From positions 1-39,222 of IMG/VR virus record IMGVR_UViG_3300042383_000213: DNA of 39,222 nucleotides; one strand, given 5' to 3'. Below the pieces are notes generated by a model. That model worked only from the letters and a program-made list of their open reading frames with translations, ran no database searches and had not been told where the DNA came from. Numbering within the stretch: position 1 is the first letter of the stretch; each line of letters opens with the position of its first letter. The stretch comes from a virus. Shown here piece after piece: positions 32,767 to 38,119 of the stretch. Made by a program: the position numbers and the translations under genes.

Positions 32767-33426
32767 TCAGCGGCTAGCGACGGAGGTCGCTTCGACATAA
32801 GCCTTGCAGAAGGCGTGGACGAAGTGGGACATGCCGTCCGGGTTCGTGGACAGCCACTTGGCGAACTCGCGGGCAACGACCTCGTCGTTGACCTCGACAT
32901 GCCGAGCGACCTCCTCAAGGTCGAGCTCCGACGCGATCTCGGAGACAGACAGGCAATCCGCGACGCGACGGGCGTCGAGCTCGGAAGCAACGTCGCTACA
33001 GTCGATCTCGCGGGCGATCTCCCGATCGCTGAAATGCTCCGCGATCTCGGCTGCGTCGAATTTGTTCGCGAGATGATCAGCAAGGTCGGACATGTCGATC
33101 TCGCGGGCAATCTCGCCCGTGTCGATCTCCTGAGCGAGGGCAGACATGTCGATACGCTCTGCAACGTCTTGCATATCCAGCTCGACTTGCTCAGCGACCT
33201 TGGCGGCGAAGCTGTCGCCCCCGGTGTCGATGATGCTGTTGACGAGGGGGTCGCCGTGGTTGTCGATGATCTGCTTGGCGACATGCTCAGCCAGATCCGG
33301 GGAGAACGTCGGGAGCGGGGCGTCGAGCATTGCCTGCTCTTGCATCGTCGGCAAGAACACTTGCTTGAGCTGAGCGACGACTTCGTTCGGGATCGTGATG
33401 CTGACGTTAGTAAGGTCGAGTGGCAT
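32767..33426 (-). CDS. Acidic early protein with tandem nine-residue repeats, 219 aa
   Basis: Residues about 84-185 consist of some eleven tandem units, mostly nine residues long, with consensus D-x-S-E-[IVL]-A-x-E-[IL]. Examples are DMQDVAERI, DMSALAQEI, DTGEIAREI, DCSDVASEL and DLEEVARHV; one unit is longer (DMSDLADHLANKF). The protein is strongly acidic and has no known enzymatic motif. A rod-like or DNA-mimic fold, as in other early host-takeover proteins, is speculation. Ribosome site: AGGAG before ATG. It is the first gene after promoter P5. Confidence 0.8.
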   Translation of the reverse strand: MPLDLTNVSITIPNEVVAQLKQVFLPTMQEQAMLDAPLPTFSPDLAEHVAKQIIDNHGDPLVNSIIDTGGDSFAAKVAEQVELDMQDVAERIDMSALAQEIDTGEIAREIDMSDLADHLANKFDAAEIAEHFSDREIAREIDCSDVASELDARRVADCLSVSEIASELDLEEVARHVEVNDEVVAREFAKWLSTNPDGMSHFVHAFCKAYVEATSVASR

Positions 33427-33448
33427 GGTTCTACTCCTGTGAGAGGCG

Positions 33449-33464
33449 GTTTACACTTGTAAAC
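33449..33464. repeat. GTTTAC-N4-GTAAAC palindrome in the P5 leader
   Basis: Perfect site, loop ACTT, 46 bp downstream of the P5 -10 element and 23 bp before the repeat-protein start. Confidence 0.88.
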
Positions 33465-33509
33465 CTGATTTAGTGAGTGCCGCAGGAACGCTCCTTTGGC
33501 GATAAGTGA

Positions 33510-33538
33510 ATGGTAACACAAACGGGTTGTTATGTCAA
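33510..33538 (-). promoter_or_regulatory. Early sigma70-type promoter P5
   Basis: Minus-strand -35 TTGACA (33538-33533), 17-bp spacer, -10 TACCAT (33515-33510). It overlaps the stop of the upstream 70-aa gene and drives the repeat-protein and DUF932-like genes. Confidence 0.82.
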
Positions 33539-33539
33539 G

Positions 33540-33752
33540 TCATTTATTCCGATTCTTCATCGCGTCAAGACGCTTGTGCAGATCGGAAACCTTGTCAATG
33601 TATGCGTCCTCCTCTGGCGAGAGCCAATACTGTGGGTGAGCTCGAATAGTCCGGATGAACGGTATCGTCTTGTGAATAAGACCGGGGGTTGTTGCGAGTC
33701 GAACGATTCTTCGGATGCAATCCGTGACGATCATTGTCGAAGACTTGTGCAT
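33540..33752 (-). CDS. Hypothetical protein, 70 aa
   Basis: A basic protein with a hydrophobic-basic N-terminal half (MIVTDCIRRIVRLATTPGLI) and a C-terminal helix rich in Asp, Lys and Arg. No family is recognised. GAGG lies 12 nt before ATG, which is rather far; an ATG six codons later is an alternative start. It is the last gene of the P4 unit, and no terminator separates it from P5. Confidence 0.5.
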   Translation of the reverse strand: MHKSSTMIVTDCIRRIVRLATTPGLIHKTIPFIRTIRAHPQYWLSPEEDAYIDKVSDLHKRLDAMKNRNK

Positions 33753-33766
33753 TTAATCAGCTTACC

Positions 33767-34480
33767 TCAATGCAGCGGGTAGTCAACGTTCATGACATCG
33801 GGTGACCAACACGCACGGCAGTCGCCGCACTTGCCGCCCTGCGTGTACGCAACGCATTGGAATCCTGCGTTCGCGCCCACAGACGAAGTGTGCTTGCTGA
33901 TCATGTTCTTGAGCGGAGCACCAACCATCGGTGCGCTGAGCCGAATGATCAGGTTGCCGGGGATCTCCCGCCGCAGCCGTACCGCGCCGACGAAAGTGAC
34001 TTCGCGAGTCGGGAGCCAGAAGCGAACGTCGGGCATCGCGCGGGCGATCTCAACGATCACGTTCAGGTGATTGATCCCGAGCAGATCGCCGCTGTCGTGC
34101 CACCGGAAGTAGCGGTTGCCCGTCTTCCGGATCGACTTGATCATGCCCGCTGCCCACATCGACGGGTTCTGCCGAAGCTTCGACAGACGACGCTCGTGAG
34201 CCGCTTCGACGTTCGGGAAGACGTATCGACCCTTGAGTGCGTAGCAGTTGCTGCACACGCTGCCGGGAGTCTCGCGGAGCTTGCTGCCCGTGCGGCAGAT
34301 CTTCGCGCTGATCGACCAAGAGTGACACGGCATCTTGGAGGGGGACGACAAGCCTCCGGTGATCGAATCAAGCTGAGCCCAAGTCGGATTGTCGGGGAGC
34401 TGACGCAGATCGTGGTCGATGCTCGTCGGATCCGTCCAACGAACGTCGTTCGCGTTTGGTTTCAGTACTGTGAGTTGCAT
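33767..34480 (-). CDS. GP88-like cysteine-rich phage protein, 237 aa
   Basis: Residues about 45-85 contain SKMPCHSWSISAKICRTGS then CSNCYALKGRY, and RYFRWHDSGDLLG follows around 120. A second cysteine cluster near the C terminus reads CVAYTQGGKCGDCRAC. This pattern resembles the phage gene product 88 family, whose function is unknown; the cysteines could hold a metal or Fe-S cluster. It begins directly after an SD-bearing GTTTAC palindrome (34483-34498). Confidence 0.7.
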   Translation of the reverse strand: MQLTVLKPNANDVRWTDPTSIDHDLRQLPDNPTWAQLDSITGGLSSPSKMPCHSWSISAKICRTGSKLRETPGSVCSNCYALKGRYVFPNVEAAHERRLSKLRQNPSMWAAGMIKSIRKTGNRYFRWHDSGDLLGINHLNVIVEIARAMPDVRFWLPTREVTFVGAVRLRREIPGNLIIRLSAPMVGAPLKNMISKHTSSVGANAGFQCVAYTQGGKCGDCRACWSPDVMNVDYPLH

Positions 34481-34482
34481 TG

Positions 34483-34498
34483 GTTTACTCCTGTAAAC
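34483..34498 (-). repeat. SD-bearing GTTTAC palindrome before the GP88-like gene
   Basis: On the minus strand GTTTAC-AGGA-GTAAAC lies 2 nt before ATG, so AGGAG both forms the loop edge and serves as ribosome binding site. Confidence 0.92.
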
Positions 34499-34501
34499 TG
34501 A

Positions 34502-34606
34502 CTAGTCGTCGTTGCCTGTGAGGTATGTGTAGAGGCAGTAGATGCCGCCTATGACGATGAACGCGAGGTACAGCAACGCTGCTGAATCAAGGATGCGCCT
34601 GAACAT
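34502..34606 (-). CDS. 34-residue membrane peptide
   Basis: The ATG at 34606 overlaps the stop of the upstream gene (TGATG). The product is MFRRILDSAALLY, then a hydrophobic helix to about residue 27 and LTGNDD. It is predicted to be a single-pass inner membrane peptide expressed early; function unknown. The open frame continues upstream, but that part is a shadow of the neighbouring gene. Confidence 0.6.
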   Translation of the reverse strand: MFRRILDSAALLYLAFIVIGGIYCLYTYLTGNDD

Positions 34607-34941
34607 CAAGCATCGCCGCCCTGCTGCGTCTGCTCCATACGCTTGATACGGCGGTCGATCTCCCGGCGGGCGTCCTCGTACTTGCTGCGGACTTCGATCC
34701 AACCGCGGCGTTCCTTCATGCTTGCTCCGCACGACAGGATGTCGCCCTGCGCGTAGAACTTCGGCAGGAACTCGTTAGCGAGGTCGGCAAGACCCGCCAT
34801 CCTGTACAGCTCGACCATGAGCCCTGCGACATCTGCGTCGTTGCTCCGTAGCCCTGCGACGAGAATCGGGACGACACCAGACCACGTTGGCGTGATGTCG
34901 ATGTATTTAGTCGGCTCCGTGACTGACGTTGGCTCTGACAT
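34606..34941 (-). CDS. Hypothetical early protein, 111 aa
   Basis: A mostly helical protein with a charged C-terminal coil (RSKYEDARREIDRRIKRMEQ). No family is recognised. It is the first gene after promoter P4 and is preceded by an SD-bearing GTTTAC palindrome 2 nt before its ATG. Small early proteins of T7-like phages commonly target host functions, but nothing in the sequence shows which. Confidence 0.7.
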   Translation of the reverse strand: MSEPTSVTEPTKYIDITPTWSGVVPILVAGLRSNDADVAGLMVELYRMAGLADLANEFLPKFYAQGDILSCGASMKERRGWIEVRSKYEDARREIDRRIKRMEQTQQGGDA

Positions 34942-34943
34942 TG

Positions 34944-34959
34944 GTTTACTCCTGTAAAC
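34944..34959 (-). repeat. SD-bearing GTTTAC palindrome, first gene of P4 unit
   Basis: GTTTAC-AGGA-GTAAAC on the minus strand, 2 nt before the ATG at 34941 and 38 bp downstream of the P4 -10 element. Confidence 0.92.
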
Positions 34960-34970
34960 TTGGCGTCGGG

Positions 34971-34992
34971 CGAGGACGTTCCTCGACCGTGA
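34971..34992 (-). promoter_or_regulatory. P4 leader hairpin, identical to the P2 leader
   Basis: A 22-nt block identical to 37820-37841. It holds the hairpin CGAGGA-ACG-TCCTCG (minus strand), beginning near the predicted transcript start, likely a 5' stabiliser or regulator binding site. Confidence 0.75.
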
Positions 34993-34996
34993 CTAA

Positions 34997-35025
34997 ATCG
35001 TATCATAAATGAGCTAATTTGTCAA
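34997..35025 (-). promoter_or_regulatory. Early sigma70-type promoter P4
   Basis: Minus-strand -35 TTGACA (35025-35020), 17-bp spacer, -10 TACGAT (35002-34997). It drives the genes from 34941 leftwards. Confidence 0.85.
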
Positions 35026-35124
35026 GTGCTGCGGGCTGTAAGAATAAAGTGCTACAGTTTCTTACAAGTGTAGTAGTTACGCCCCAAAACACTTACGGTC
35101 GCCGCGATTCGCTGTCATCGTTGC

Positions 35125-35173
35125 TTTCGTTTGCCAAAACGTATACAAACAGGCTAACTAACGGCAAACGAAA
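35125..35173. repeat. 11-bp perfect inverted repeat upstream of P4
   Basis: TTTCGTTTGCC (35125-35135) and GGCAAACGAAA (35163-35173) flank a 27-nt loop that contains AACGTATAC. The second arm runs into the U-tract of the P3-unit terminator, so the two structures may compete or form a composite terminator. A GCTGTCATC motif lies just beside it (35111-35119). Confidence 0.65.
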
Positions 35174-35205
35174 ACCCCCCGGTGGCTCCGTAGCACACCG
35201 AGGGG
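35170..35205 (-). terminator. Intrinsic terminator of the P3 unit
   Basis: Minus strand: CCCCTCGGTG pairs with CACCGGGGG around an 11-nt loop, followed by TTTT. It lies just past the GTTTAC palindrome that follows the last gene of this unit. Confidence 0.9.
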
Positions 35206-35212
35206 AAGGTAG

Positions 35213-35228
35213 GTTTACAGTTGTAAAC
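35213..35228. repeat. GTTTAC-N4-GTAAAC palindrome between stop and terminator
   Basis: Perfect site, loop AGTT, 3 bp after the stop of the 139-aa gene. No gene starts behind it. Confidence 0.87.
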
Positions 35229-35231
35229 TAG

Positions 35232-35651
35232 TCACCACCACGAGTCGTAGTACAACGCCCACCCGTGGTCAAGAATGTCCATCGCTCGGCTGACAAACGC
35301 GGCGTCTTCGGCTTTCATGGATGGGTCGGAATGACCGAAGAAGAAGCCAGAAGTAGCCGGAAGACGGTCGTTTCGCAGATCGTCGATCAGCTCTGACAAG
35401 TCCTCACGGTGCAGACGGACGCTCACGCAGTTGAAGTCGCCGTCGCCGCCGCGGCTGCGGTAGAGACGCTCCATCCACCCGTGGAGGTTCGGGTGCTTCC
35501 TCCAGTACATCACGGGGAACCGCGGGTTGTCCAGAAGGTAGAGCTTCACGACATCCTCCGGTGCATCCTCCGCGATCCGGGGGTGCGTGTAGCCGATGTC
35601 GGGAAGGTCGCCCGTGTCACGGACGGCGTAGCAGTATTGGTCGAGTCCCAT
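35232..35651 (-). CDS. Conserved phage protein with YWRKHxNLHGWM motif, 139 aa
   Basis: The blocks MGLDQY, YWRKHPNLHGWMERLY, DFNCVSVRL, LPATSGFFFG and the end LYYDSWW form a pattern I recognise from many phage and some bacterial proteins, often mislabelled as phosphoglycerate kinase. The real function is unknown. It is the last gene of the P3 unit, preceded by an SD-bearing palindrome. Confidence 0.75.
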   Translation of the reverse strand: MGLDQYCYAVRDTGDLPDIGYTHPRIAEDAPEDVVKLYLLDNPRFPVMYWRKHPNLHGWMERLYRSRGGDGDFNCVSVRLHREDLSELIDDLRNDRLPATSGFFFGHSDPSMKAEDAAFVSRAMDILDHGWALYYDSWW

Positions 35652-35655
35652 TGTT

Positions 35656-35671
35656 GTTTACTCCTGTAAAC
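35656..35671 (-). repeat. SD-bearing GTTTAC palindrome before the 139-aa gene
   Basis: GTTTAC-AGGA-GTAAAC on the minus strand, 4 nt before the ATG at 35651. Confidence 0.92.
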
Positions 35672-35674
35672 TTG

Positions 35675-36151
35675 TTAGTCGATGATCCGGTCGGTTTCCG
35701 GGTTGTACACGAAGCAGCCGAAACGGTCGTCGCCTTCAGGCGCGACGATGTTCTTGAGGTAAGAGTCGAGAGACGCAGCAGCCTCCTCCGAGCACATCAA
35801 CGGCGGGAGGTTGACCGTGTTGAATCCGCTGTCCGCGGTCAGGATCGCGTTCCCGTGCAGGGAATTGCGGCTGATGAGGGACGCCCGCTCGTTGAAGACG
35901 GGGTTGTCCTTCATGAGCCCGCACTCGTCCACCCACAGGATCATATGGGCGGCTCCGGGAATCTCCTCGCCATCAGGGAGGCGGACACGCTCGACTGTGT
36001 CGCACCCGTTGCCGATCAGCGGGTACATGGACTTGAGCGCAGACCACTCCGTCTTGGAGAAGAACTCCAACTTGAGCGTCTTGAGCTGAATCGGCTCCTT
36101 GATGTTCGCGGGGATGAGGTAGCAGAGAACTTCATTCTTCGGGTCGATCAT
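35675..36151 (-). CDS. DUF3846-like protein, 158 aa
   Basis: The segments KTLKLEFFSKTEWSALKSMYPLIG, ILWVDECGLMKDNPVFNERASLI and LHGNAILT follow the DUF3846 pattern (a 'vDE.Gl..n.p.N..As.l' stretch followed by 'i.G.vvl'). Such proteins are common in phages and plasmids and have no known function. The ATG is preceded by an SD-bearing palindrome. Confidence 0.65.
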   Translation of the reverse strand: MIDPKNEVLCYLIPANIKEPIQLKTLKLEFFSKTEWSALKSMYPLIGNGCDTVERVRLPDGEEIPGAAHMILWVDECGLMKDNPVFNERASLISRNSLHGNAILTADSGFNTVNLPPLMCSEEAAASLDSYLKNIVAPEGDDRFGCFVYNPETDRIID

Positions 36152-36153
36152 TG

Positions 36154-36169
36154 GTTTACTCCTGTAAAC
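36154..36169 (-). repeat. SD-bearing GTTTAC palindrome before the DUF3846-like gene
   Basis: GTTTAC-AGGA-GTAAAC on the minus strand, 2 nt before the ATG at 36151. Confidence 0.92.
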
Positions 36170-36172
36170 TGG

Positions 36173-36400
36173 TCAGTCGTTGTTGATGAATGCGTTGAAC
36201 GCGGTGTACGCTTGCTTCTCTGACGAGAACACGGGCGTGTCGATGACGCTAGCGCGAGTGTCGTTCGGGGATTGCTCCTTGACGTAACTAGCGAATCCGA
36301 GGGCAGACTTCTTGCTGCTGAAGATGAATGCCATCTGGGGCAGCGGCAGGGGCTGACCGTCGTCATGCTCCACGAATACGGTGTAGACCTTACTTGCCAT
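36173..36400 (-). CDS. Hypothetical early protein, 75 aa
   Basis: The ATG at 36400, inside the end of the upstream gene, fits AGGGG upstream and the domain-like start MASKVYTVFVEHDD. The product has alternating strands and two similar segments, FSSKKSALGFASYV and FSSEKQAYTAFNAFI, which may be a short internal duplication. No family is recognised. It is one of the few early genes without its own GTTTAC palindrome, because it overlaps its neighbour. Confidence 0.65.
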   Translation of the reverse strand: MASKVYTVFVEHDDGQPLPLPQMAFIFSSKKSALGFASYVKEQSPNDTRASVIDTPVFSSEKQAYTAFNAFINND

Positions 36401-36614
36401 TCGGGAACCCCTGCGCTTCGGCAATCGCGTCTGCGAGTTGGGACAGATCCGGGCGGTGATCCGGCTGAACGCACGGCTCCTCGTTGAACGTCAGCGTGAA
36501 GTAGCCGTCGAGCTCGTGCGCTTCCACGAGGGACTGAAGGGTGTCGCACAACTGCTCGTACCGCTTGTGCTCCCCCTTCACCGGGATCTCCAAGTACATC
36601 GTTACTCGTGCCAT
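36390..36614 (-). CDS. Hypothetical early protein, 74 aa
   Basis: The sequence alternates strand and helix (MARVTMYLEIPVKGEHKRYEQL, then YFTLTFNEEPC). It looks like a small alpha/beta domain but no family is recognised. It is the first gene after promoter P3, with an SD-bearing palindrome 2 nt before ATG. Confidence 0.68.
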   Translation of the reverse strand: MARVTMYLEIPVKGEHKRYEQLCDTLQSLVEAHELDGYFTLTFNEEPCVQPDHRPDLSQLADAIAEAQGFPNGK

Positions 36615-36616
36615 CG

Positions 36617-36632
36617 GTTTACTCCTGTAAAC
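36617..36632 (-). repeat. SD-bearing GTTTAC palindrome, first gene of P3 unit
   Basis: GTTTAC-AGGA-GTAAAC on the minus strand, 2 nt before ATG and 45 bp downstream of the P3 -10 element. A leader hairpin lies between (36647-36669). Confidence 0.92.
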
Positions 36633-36676
36633 TCGTGCCTACCTTTGCGACGGAGACGATCCCCGACGCTGAACAT

Positions 36677-36705
36677 ATTGTAACCTAAACGGGGCGTCCT
36701 GTCAA
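36677..36705 (-). promoter_or_regulatory. Early sigma70-type promoter P3
   Basis: Minus-strand -35 TTGACA (36705-36700), 17-bp spacer, -10 TACAAT (36682-36677), five of six consensus bases. Confidence 0.88.
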
Positions 36706-36764
36706 GCCCGTAATGCAATCCCCCGTGCGACCGCTGTCATCACGGCGTATGCACGGCGTGTCAA

Positions 36765-36801
36765 CGAAAAAACCCCCCGGTCAGCCGAAGCTGCCGAGGG
36801 G
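36765..36801 (-). terminator. Intrinsic terminator of the P2 unit
   Basis: Minus strand: CCCCTCGGCAGC-TTCG-GCTGACCGGGGG with a six-base T run. It is 30 bp after the last gene of the P2 unit. Confidence 0.93.
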
Positions 36802-36815
36802 CGCAGAAAGGACGA

Positions 36816-36831
36816 GTTTACTCCTGTAAAC
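36816..36831. repeat. GTTTAC palindrome with SD loop but no downstream gene
   Basis: Same AGGA-loop version as the gene-start sites, but it touches the stop codon of the 110-aa gene and is followed by a terminator rather than an ATG. It suggests the element has a role apart from translation, or marks a lost gene. Confidence 0.9.
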
Positions 36832-37163
36832 TACTTGATGACGCCCATGTCCTTCAAGACGGTCATGAACGTACCCTGAAGATCGACCTCATCCGGACAG
36901 GTGATCTCCACCGTGAAACAGGCGATGTACGCGCCCGCCTTCGGCTCAAGGATGTCATCCAAGTAGCACAGGATCGAAGATCCTTCGTACCCCGGATAGA
37001 TCTTCCACAGCGGGATCTGGCGCATGAACGCCATGTGCATATCCTCGCTGAAGACGGTCGCGAAGTCCTCCGGGGAAACCCCCCCGTCACCGAAGACGTT
37101 GGAGAGGTCGTAATCGGTGAACCCGAACTCGCAGTCACAGACGGCAGTTTGCATCTTCGTCAT
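36831..37163 (-). CDS. Hypothetical early protein, 110 aa
   Basis: An acidic protein with several aromatic and Cys residues (VCDCEFGFTDYDL, LCYLDDILEPKAGAYIACFTVEITC), probably alpha/beta. No family is recognised. It is the third and last gene of the P2 unit; its start has an SD-bearing palindrome and its stop touches another. Confidence 0.68.
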   Translation of the reverse strand: MTKMQTAVCDCEFGFTDYDLSNVFGDGGVSPEDFATVFSEDMHMAFMRQIPLWKIYPGYEGSSILCYLDDILEPKAGAYIACFTVEITCPDEVDLQGTFMTVLKDMGVIK

Positions 37164-37165
37164 TG

Positions 37166-37181
37166 GTTTACTCCTGTAAAC
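37166..37181 (-). repeat. SD-bearing GTTTAC palindrome before the 110-aa gene
   Basis: GTTTAC-AGGA-GTAAAC on the minus strand, 2 nt before ATG. Confidence 0.92.
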
Positions 37182-37184
37182 TGG

Positions 37185-37553
37185 TTAGAGGCGGCTGCAC
37201 TCAATCGCTGAAGCGATCTCGTCAAACGACAGACCGTCAATGTCATTCATCTGGGAAACGGACGAGAATCCTCCGGGCAGCAAGATGGCAGGATCCTCCG
37301 CTTCAAGCCCCGCCCACTCACGGACGAGCGGCGGCAGCGTAGCACCGTACCCCAAGAAACGGAACTGGTTCTCGTTCTCGTCCTGCTCCCACGGTGCATT
37401 GTCCCCGACATCACCCCTGTAGAGTTCGCAGAGGACGCCGAGGGCGCAGTAACAGAGCCCGAGGCTGTCCCGGCGGGCGAGAGCACCCCATGTCTGTTCA
37501 AACTCGCCGGAACGGAGAGCACCGATCCACATCTGCTTGATTCGCTTGTTCAT
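37185..37553 (-). CDS. Conserved small protein of unknown function, 122 aa
   Basis: The layout KQMWIGALRSGEFEQTWGAL, CYCALGVLCELY, LPPLVREWAGLE and SQMNDIDGLSFDEIASAIE matches a family seen in phages and bacteria (W..ALRSG.Y.Q....L......CCLGVLC.L......L...V..W.G). No function is known. It is in the P2 early unit behind an SD-bearing palindrome. Confidence 0.72.
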   Translation of the reverse strand: MNKRIKQMWIGALRSGEFEQTWGALARRDSLGLCYCALGVLCELYRGDVGDNAPWEQDENENQFRFLGYGATLPPLVREWAGLEAEDPAILLPGGFSSVSQMNDIDGLSFDEIASAIECSRL

Positions 37554-37555
37554 TG

Positions 37556-37571
37556 GTTTACTCCTGTAAAC
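37556..37571 (-). repeat. SD-bearing GTTTAC palindrome before the 122-aa gene
   Basis: GTTTAC-AGGA-GTAAAC on the minus strand, 2 nt before ATG. Confidence 0.92.
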
Positions 37572-37574
37572 TGG

Positions 37575-37781
37575 TTAGCCGATACCCATACCCTGACGGC
37601 ACTCCGGGCAGACACCGTTCGTCGTGCAAGGATCGACGATGCCGCAGCACTCGCAAGTGACCGCAGCACAGCGTTCGATGAGACGATCCGCAGCAGCCTG
37701 AAGCAGCGCGTCAGCCTCCTTGCGGGCGACATCCTGACGGAGGCGAACGGAATCGTGACGACCTTCCCACTTGATTGCCAT
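37575..37781 (-). CDS. Small zinc-ribbon-like protein, 68 aa
   Basis: The N-terminal half is a helical Arg/Asp/Ala stretch. The C-terminal half has CECCG followed by CPECRQG, a four-cysteine pattern that could bind zinc. It may be a nucleic acid- or protein-binding adaptor. First gene after promoter P2, preceded by an SD-bearing palindrome with the ATG 4 nt away. Confidence 0.68.
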   Translation of the reverse strand: MAIKWEGRHDSVRLRQDVARKEADALLQAAADRLIERCAAVTCECCGIVDPCTTNGVCPECRQGMGIG

Positions 37782-37785
37782 AACG

Positions 37786-37801
37786 GTTTACTCCTGTAAA
37801 C
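37786..37801 (-). repeat. SD-bearing GTTTAC palindrome, first gene of P2 unit
   Basis: GTTTAC-AGGA-GTAAAC on the minus strand, 4 nt before ATG and 45 bp downstream of the P2 -10 element. Confidence 0.92.
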
Positions 37802-37819
37802 TGTCCTTCCTGCGTGAGC

Positions 37820-37841
37820 CGAGGACGTTCCTCGACCGTGA
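37820..37841 (-). promoter_or_regulatory. P2 leader hairpin, identical to the P4 leader
   Basis: A 22-nt block identical to 34971-34992, containing CGAGGA-ACG-TCCTCG on the minus strand, just downstream of the -10 element. Confidence 0.75.
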
Positions 37842-37845
37842 GTGA

Positions 37846-37874
37846 ATTGTAACACAATCTGACCCTCCTGTCAA
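37846..37874 (-). promoter_or_regulatory. Early sigma70-type promoter P2
   Basis: Minus-strand -35 TTGACA (37874-37869), 17-bp spacer, -10 TACAAT (37851-37846). Confidence 0.9.
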
Positions 37875-37931
37875 GTCGATTGACTCTGACTGACGCTGAC
37901 TGACCCCGCGCCCCGCGCTGTCATCACCCCG

Positions 37932-37947
37932 GTTTACACGAGTAAAC
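37932..37947. repeat. GTTTAC-N4-GTAAAC palindrome upstream of P2
   Basis: Perfect site, loop ACGA, 58 bp upstream of the P2 -35 element in gene-free DNA. It cannot act in translation. Confidence 0.88.
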
Positions 37948-38060
37948 CGAGGTCGAGCCGCGACCTGATCCAACGGCGACGGCGGTGACCCTGACCCCGA
38001 TTCGCTGTCATCACCCGCCACCCGCGGGCGACGCGCGACCCCCCGAAAGTCCGGAAACAA

Positions 38061-38095
38061 TAAAGCCCCCACCCACGGTTTCCCGTGGGCAGGGG
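38061..38095 (-). terminator. Intrinsic terminator of the P1 unit
   Basis: Minus strand: CCCCTGCCCACGGG pairs with CCGTGGGTGGGGG around a short loop, then CTTTATTGTTT. It ends transcription after the single gene of the first unit. Confidence 0.88.
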
Positions 38096-38100
38096 CGGCG

Positions 38101-38116
38101 GTTTACACTTGTAAAC
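38101..38116. repeat. GTTTAC-N4-GTAAAC palindrome between stop and terminator
   Basis: Perfect site, loop ACTT, 3 bp after the first gene's stop and just before its terminator. Confidence 0.87.
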
Positions 38117-38119
38117 CGA

